A DNA stretch of 16,893 nucleotides from Alphaproteobacteria bacterium (GTDB lineage Bacteria; Pseudomonadota; Alphaproteobacteria; UBA8366). The stretch spans positions 1 through 16,893 of the forward strand of contig JAOTYV010000077.1 in NCBI GenBank assembly GCA_029861675.1, read 5' to 3'. Below, in pieces: positions 14,932 through 16,893 of the stretch (position 1 is its first letter; each line of letters starts with the position of its first letter). Position numbers and translations under genes: made by a program. The notes beneath the pieces were generated by a model that was not told the DNA's origin, ran no database searches, and saw only the letters and a list, made by a program, of their open reading frames with translations.

Positions 14932-15434
14932 TGTTTTGCTCCTTGTTCCCGAGAACCTGATTCTGCGGCCAAGTACCATGAAGAGTGCGCACAGACCGCG
15001 ACCGCGCCCGGCCGAATGAGTACAGTCTACAAGCTGGCGGTCGCTGTCACTATCCACGATCATTTTTGGCGGTGTTGCTCTTGCTGCATGCGGCGGACAT
15101 CGTCGAGCGAGGCCTCGGCGTTTACAGCAGCCTGTACGCTTCTTTGATACCGCCGCCAATCGGCGAGGACCGGATGTTCCGGCTATCACTTAGTAAGGTC
15201 CGCTTATCCCCCAGTTGCGGGCATCCCAACCACCGCACTCAACGTCCGCGTCGGTGGTCTTGCCCGGTTTCAATGGACAGTTTCGAATGAACCGATTGAC
15301 CGCTCTTCGCGTCGGAGCGGACATGGAACGTCAGCAGGGGAGAGCCGTCACCGCTCCTGATTAGCTTCGAGAAGTTCCAGCACGTGACGAGGAACAACCT
15401 GAACTTTCAACTCCGTCACAATCTCACAGTTCTT
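14932..15434. other. 503-base intergenic region upstream of the GlcG operon
   Basis: It should contain the minus-strand promoter of the GlcG-SAF-UxaA unit, but no convincing -35/-10 pair could be fixed. Its middle (about 15195-15330) is repeat copy 3. From 15434 down to 15348 the minus strand holds 28 sense codons in frame with the microprotein gene beyond its TAG stop, ending at TGA (15348-15350). No other gene is supported. Confidence 0.5.
15195..15330. repeat. Degenerate GTCCGC/GCGGAC-type intergenic repeat, copy 3
   Basis: AAGGTCCGCTTATCCCCC (15196-15213) and GTCGGAGCGGACATGG (15311-15326) bracket the segment, with CAACGTCCGCGTCGG (15240-15254) between. The words match the other copies in the window. 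There is no coding character. Confidence 0.45.
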
Positions 15435-15548
15435 CTAAGACAGAAGGAACAGGAGAGCGGCGAAAACTGCCCCAGCTAGTATGAGTGGCCACAAGCTCAT
15501 CCAATCGCGGGCACGGTTTTTGCCCTTCGCGCGGCGTTTGGACTTCAT
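15435..15548 (-). CDS. 37-residue single-span membrane microprotein
   Basis: An ATG at 15548 with GAAGG eight bases upstream opens a 38-codon frame ending in TAG. Residues 1-16 are strongly basic (MKSKRRAKGKNRARDW), then WPLILAGAVFAALLFLL (20-36) forms one hydrophobic helix ending at the C-terminus. The positive-inside rule puts the basic N-terminus in the cytoplasm. I do not know the family. It lies 127 bases downstream of the CBS gene on the same strand. The frame stays open for 28 codons beyond the TAG, so a longer ancestral protein cut by an amber codon is an alternative. Start signal, topology and composition make a real small protein likely. Confidence 0.6.
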   Translation of the reverse strand: MKSKRRAKGKNRARDWMSLWPLILAGAVFAALLFLLS

Positions 15549-15576
15549 GTGCGTTACCTTCTTGCCAAATAGTCCG

Positions 15577-15601
15577 GCGGCAAAAGCGACAGATTTGCCG
15601 C
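15577..15601. other. Stem-loop between the CBS gene and the microprotein gene
   Basis: GCGGCAAA (15577-15584) and TTTGCCGC (15594-15601) are perfect 8-base arms around a 9-base loop. An overlapping alternative, AAAAGCG with CGCTTTT, is also possible. On the minus strand it lies 29-53 bases upstream of the microprotein ATG, so it could attenuate read-through from the CBS gene or shape the leader. The T-run needed for termination is present only on the plus strand (TTTT). Confidence 0.4.
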
Positions 15602-15675
15602 TTTTACTGAACACAATAGAACCCTAGCGTAGTAACCAGCCTCGTTGGTTGCTTTGAACGAATCCTTCCGCTCGA

Positions 15676-16124
15676 TCAAGGGCTATTCGACGATCCTCGC
15701 ATTATGTAGGCGTCGCGCATCACCGCGTCCTTCAATTCCAAGTCTTCGAGCCGGTGTTTCACGATATCTCCGATGCTTACAATTCCACATAGCCTTCCTC
15801 GCTCGAGCACCGGCATGTGTCGTACCCGTTTCTGCGTCATCACCGCCATGACAGATTTAAGCTTGTCGCCCGGAGCGCAGGTGGAAACCGATTGCATCAT
15901 TACATCGCTAACCCGCTCGTCTAGGAGATTCGCTCCGTGACGCGCCAAGGAACGAATAATTTCGGACTCGGAGATGATTCCTTGCAATCGCTCGCTGTCC
16001 TCGCTGACGACGAGACCACCTACCCTCTCGAGACTTAATCGCTGCACGGCTTCTCGCACCGACGCAGTGGGACGGATGGTGAAAACGTCATGCCCCTTTT
16101 TTGCAGGATTTCATCAACAAACAT
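15676..16124 (-). pseudogene. CBS-domain-pair protein with a -1 frameshift near its N-terminus
   Basis: A strong GGAGGAGG site seven bases upstream marks ATG 16124, which reads MFVDEILQ and then runs out of frame after a few codons to a stop. The body of the protein (from about 16090 down to 15676) is in the -1 frame and covers two CBS motifs: REAVQRLSLERVGGLVV, GIISESEIIRSL, then VSDVMMQSV, MTQKRVRHMPVLERGRLCGI and VSIGDIVKHRL. The change lies in A6G4 (minus strand; plus 16093-16102). One extra base there would give MFVDEILQKKGHDVFTIRPTASVREAV and a full 149-residue protein, typical for stand-alone CBS pairs that sense adenine nucleotides. The GTG at 16059 gives a truncated frame without a ribosome site. 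Causes could be decay, a sequencing error, or programmed slippage on the A-run. Confidence 0.8.
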
Positions 16125-16140
16125 GTACCGTCCTCCTCCC

Positions 16141-16170
16141 GATAAATTTGTTGTTTGTATGTGATTTATC
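16141..16170. promoter_or_regulatory. GATAAAT inverted repeat upstream of the CBS gene
   Basis: GATAAAT (16141-16147) and ATTTATC (16164-16170) are perfect arms 16 bases apart, 17-46 bases before the CBS start. A third GATAAAT occurs at 16251-16257. An operator or AT-rich promoter is possible. The rest of the 278-base gap to 16402 is filled mainly by repeat copy 4. Confidence 0.3.
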
Positions 16171-16283
16171 TCGGTCGCTCTGGAGCCGGGTCAAGGGATA
16201 CGGCTTATCGGCGCGGCATGTCTGTCATGATCAAATAGAGGATTTGGACAGATAAATAGGGAAACAATTCCACTTGGCCTTGC

Positions 16284-16360
16284 ATGTCTGTTTCTGGCTA
16301 TGAAGCGAAGTGAGACGGACGCCGATCTTGGTCCGCTTATTCCGGAGCAGCGGACATTCA
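16284..16360. repeat. Degenerate GTCCGC/GCGGAC-type intergenic repeat, copy 4
   Basis: ATGTCTGTTTCTGGCTATGA starts near 16284. GTCCGC (16331-16336) and GCGGAC (16350-16355) form a perfect 6-base inverted pair, then CATTCAACCGG. The words ATGGCTA/TGGCTATG, GACGC and GGACATTCA are shared with copy 2 at 3323-3480. Confidence 0.5.
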
Positions 16361-16402
16361 ACCGGTCAGGGAACCTGGATCTGCATGAAGCGTCACCGCG
16401 GA

Positions 16403-16893
16403 TTACAGGAGCCCGCGGCTCTTTTGCGCGAACAGCTCCGCCATCAGGGAATGATCGTCGTAGCGGCCAAGGGATAGAACGTCGGCATAGTCCGGCAGGT
16501 CGGCGCCGAGAAGCCATTTGGTGCAAAGCTCGCCCGCTGCGCAGGCCGCCATGGTCCCGAAGCCCGACATGGCGCCGACCACGAATGCCCCGTCCACGCC
16601 CATCGGCCCGATAAGCGGCCAGTTCTCCGCCGTCAACGTATAAAACCCGCCATAGTGGGTCATGTTGCGCGGCAAATGTCCGTAATAGGACTTGAGCGAC
16701 GGGTTCAGCCTTGCCGCGCCGCGCAGGACGATTTCCGGGAAGTTGTCGTTCAAAACGGGTTCGAGACATTCCTGCGATGGCGTGTCGTTGAATGCCCAAC
16801 CCAGCTTGATCCAGTTTCCGTGGTCGCCGCCATCGGGCCGGCAGTGAATCGATCCCGGCATTGCTTCGGTCAACCAACCAAGCTCGGGATCCT
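16403..16893 (-). CDS. FAD-dependent oxidoreductase (DAO family), C-terminal part
   Basis: The reading frame is open to the right edge, so the N-terminal Rossmann FAD-binding part lies outside the window; about 163 residues are visible. The end of the family is clear: GFYTLTAENWPLIGPMGVDG, then AFVVGAMSGFGTMAACAAGE and LCTKWLLGADLPDYADVLSL. This corresponds to the 'P.IGP..G..G.YVA.GHSG.G...AP..GE' segment that closes over the flavin in glycine, sarcosine and D-amino-acid oxidase-like enzymes. The substrate cannot be inferred. It is on the same strand as the CBS gene, 278 bases upstream of it, with a repeat between, so co-transcription is doubtful. Confidence 0.85.
   Translation of the reverse strand, partial: DPELGWLTEAMPGSIHCRPDGGDHGNWIKLGWAFNDTPSQECLEPVLNDNFPEIVLRGAARLNPSLKSYYGHLPRNMTHYGGFYTLTAENWPLIGPMGVDGAFVVGAMSGFGTMAACAAGELCTKWLLGADLPDYADVLSLGRYDDHSLMAELFAQKSRGLL

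Noticed and set aside
14932..15189. N-terminal extension of the GlcG/HbpS protein
   Set aside because: Low-complexity basic sequence, and the ATG at 14931 has an ideal AAGGAG spacing.
1..16893. CRISPR array, tRNA or rRNA genes, complete insertion sequence
   Set aside because: No regularly spaced repeats, no cloverleaf or rRNA-like stretches and no transposase domain were found by reading both strands.

Overview
This 16.9 kb window looks like the chromosome of an alphaproteobacterium, probably from a Rhodospirillales- or Rhizobiales-like lineage. It is GC-rich, with tight minus-strand gene runs. It also has three alphaproteobacterial hallmarks: a 17 kDa-antigen-type lipoprotein, a BTAD/TolB-like/TPR regulator, and degenerate intergenic repeats with GTCCGC...GCGGAC and 'ATCTCTTTGTTT' signatures. 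The assignment rests on gene content and recalled repeat types, not on a search. No rRNA, tRNA, CRISPR array or intact transposase is visible.

Layout. 1-97: the tail of a VOC (glyoxalase-fold) protein. 531-2498 (minus): a cytoplasmic BTAD + TolB-like + TPR regulator. Divergent from it lie two tandem, diverged 79-residue proteins (2682-2921 and 3002-3241), each behind a near-identical 34-base leader. 3490-3969 (minus): a small DUF7674-like protein. 4124-4918 (minus): a crotonase with both catalytic glutamates, divergent from 5143-7332 (plus), a fused double class III CoA-transferase. The divergent promoter region carries a 7-4-7 palindrome. 7353-11756 (minus): a probable operon, in transcription order cupin dioxygenase-like protein, atypical gamma-glutamyltransferase-family Ntn hydrolase, lactonase-like metallo-beta-lactamase, and a crotonase lacking both catalytic glutamates. 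12223-12717 (plus): a surface-antigen lipoprotein ending in a strong hairpin inside a dispersed repeat. 12924-14931 (minus): GlcG/HbpS protein, UxaA/GarD-type SAF small subunit, and UxaA/SuyB-type large subunit. 15435-15548 (minus): a 37-residue single-span membrane microprotein. 15676-16124 (minus): a CBS-pair protein whose start is joined to its body only across a -1 frameshift in an A6G4 run. 16403 to the window end (minus): the C-terminal part of a DAO-family flavoprotein.

The enzymes suggest an accessory catabolic island. CoA transfer, crotonase chemistry, ring or lactone opening, a cupin oxygenase, a hydro- or sulfo-lyase pair and a flavin oxidase would suit stepwise breakdown of an organic acid or aromatic ketone. 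The substrate cannot be read from the sequence. The least explained items are the twin small proteins with their conserved leader, the frameshifted CBS gene with its neighbouring microprotein, and the operon of altered-active-site enzymes (GGT-like and crotonase-like).
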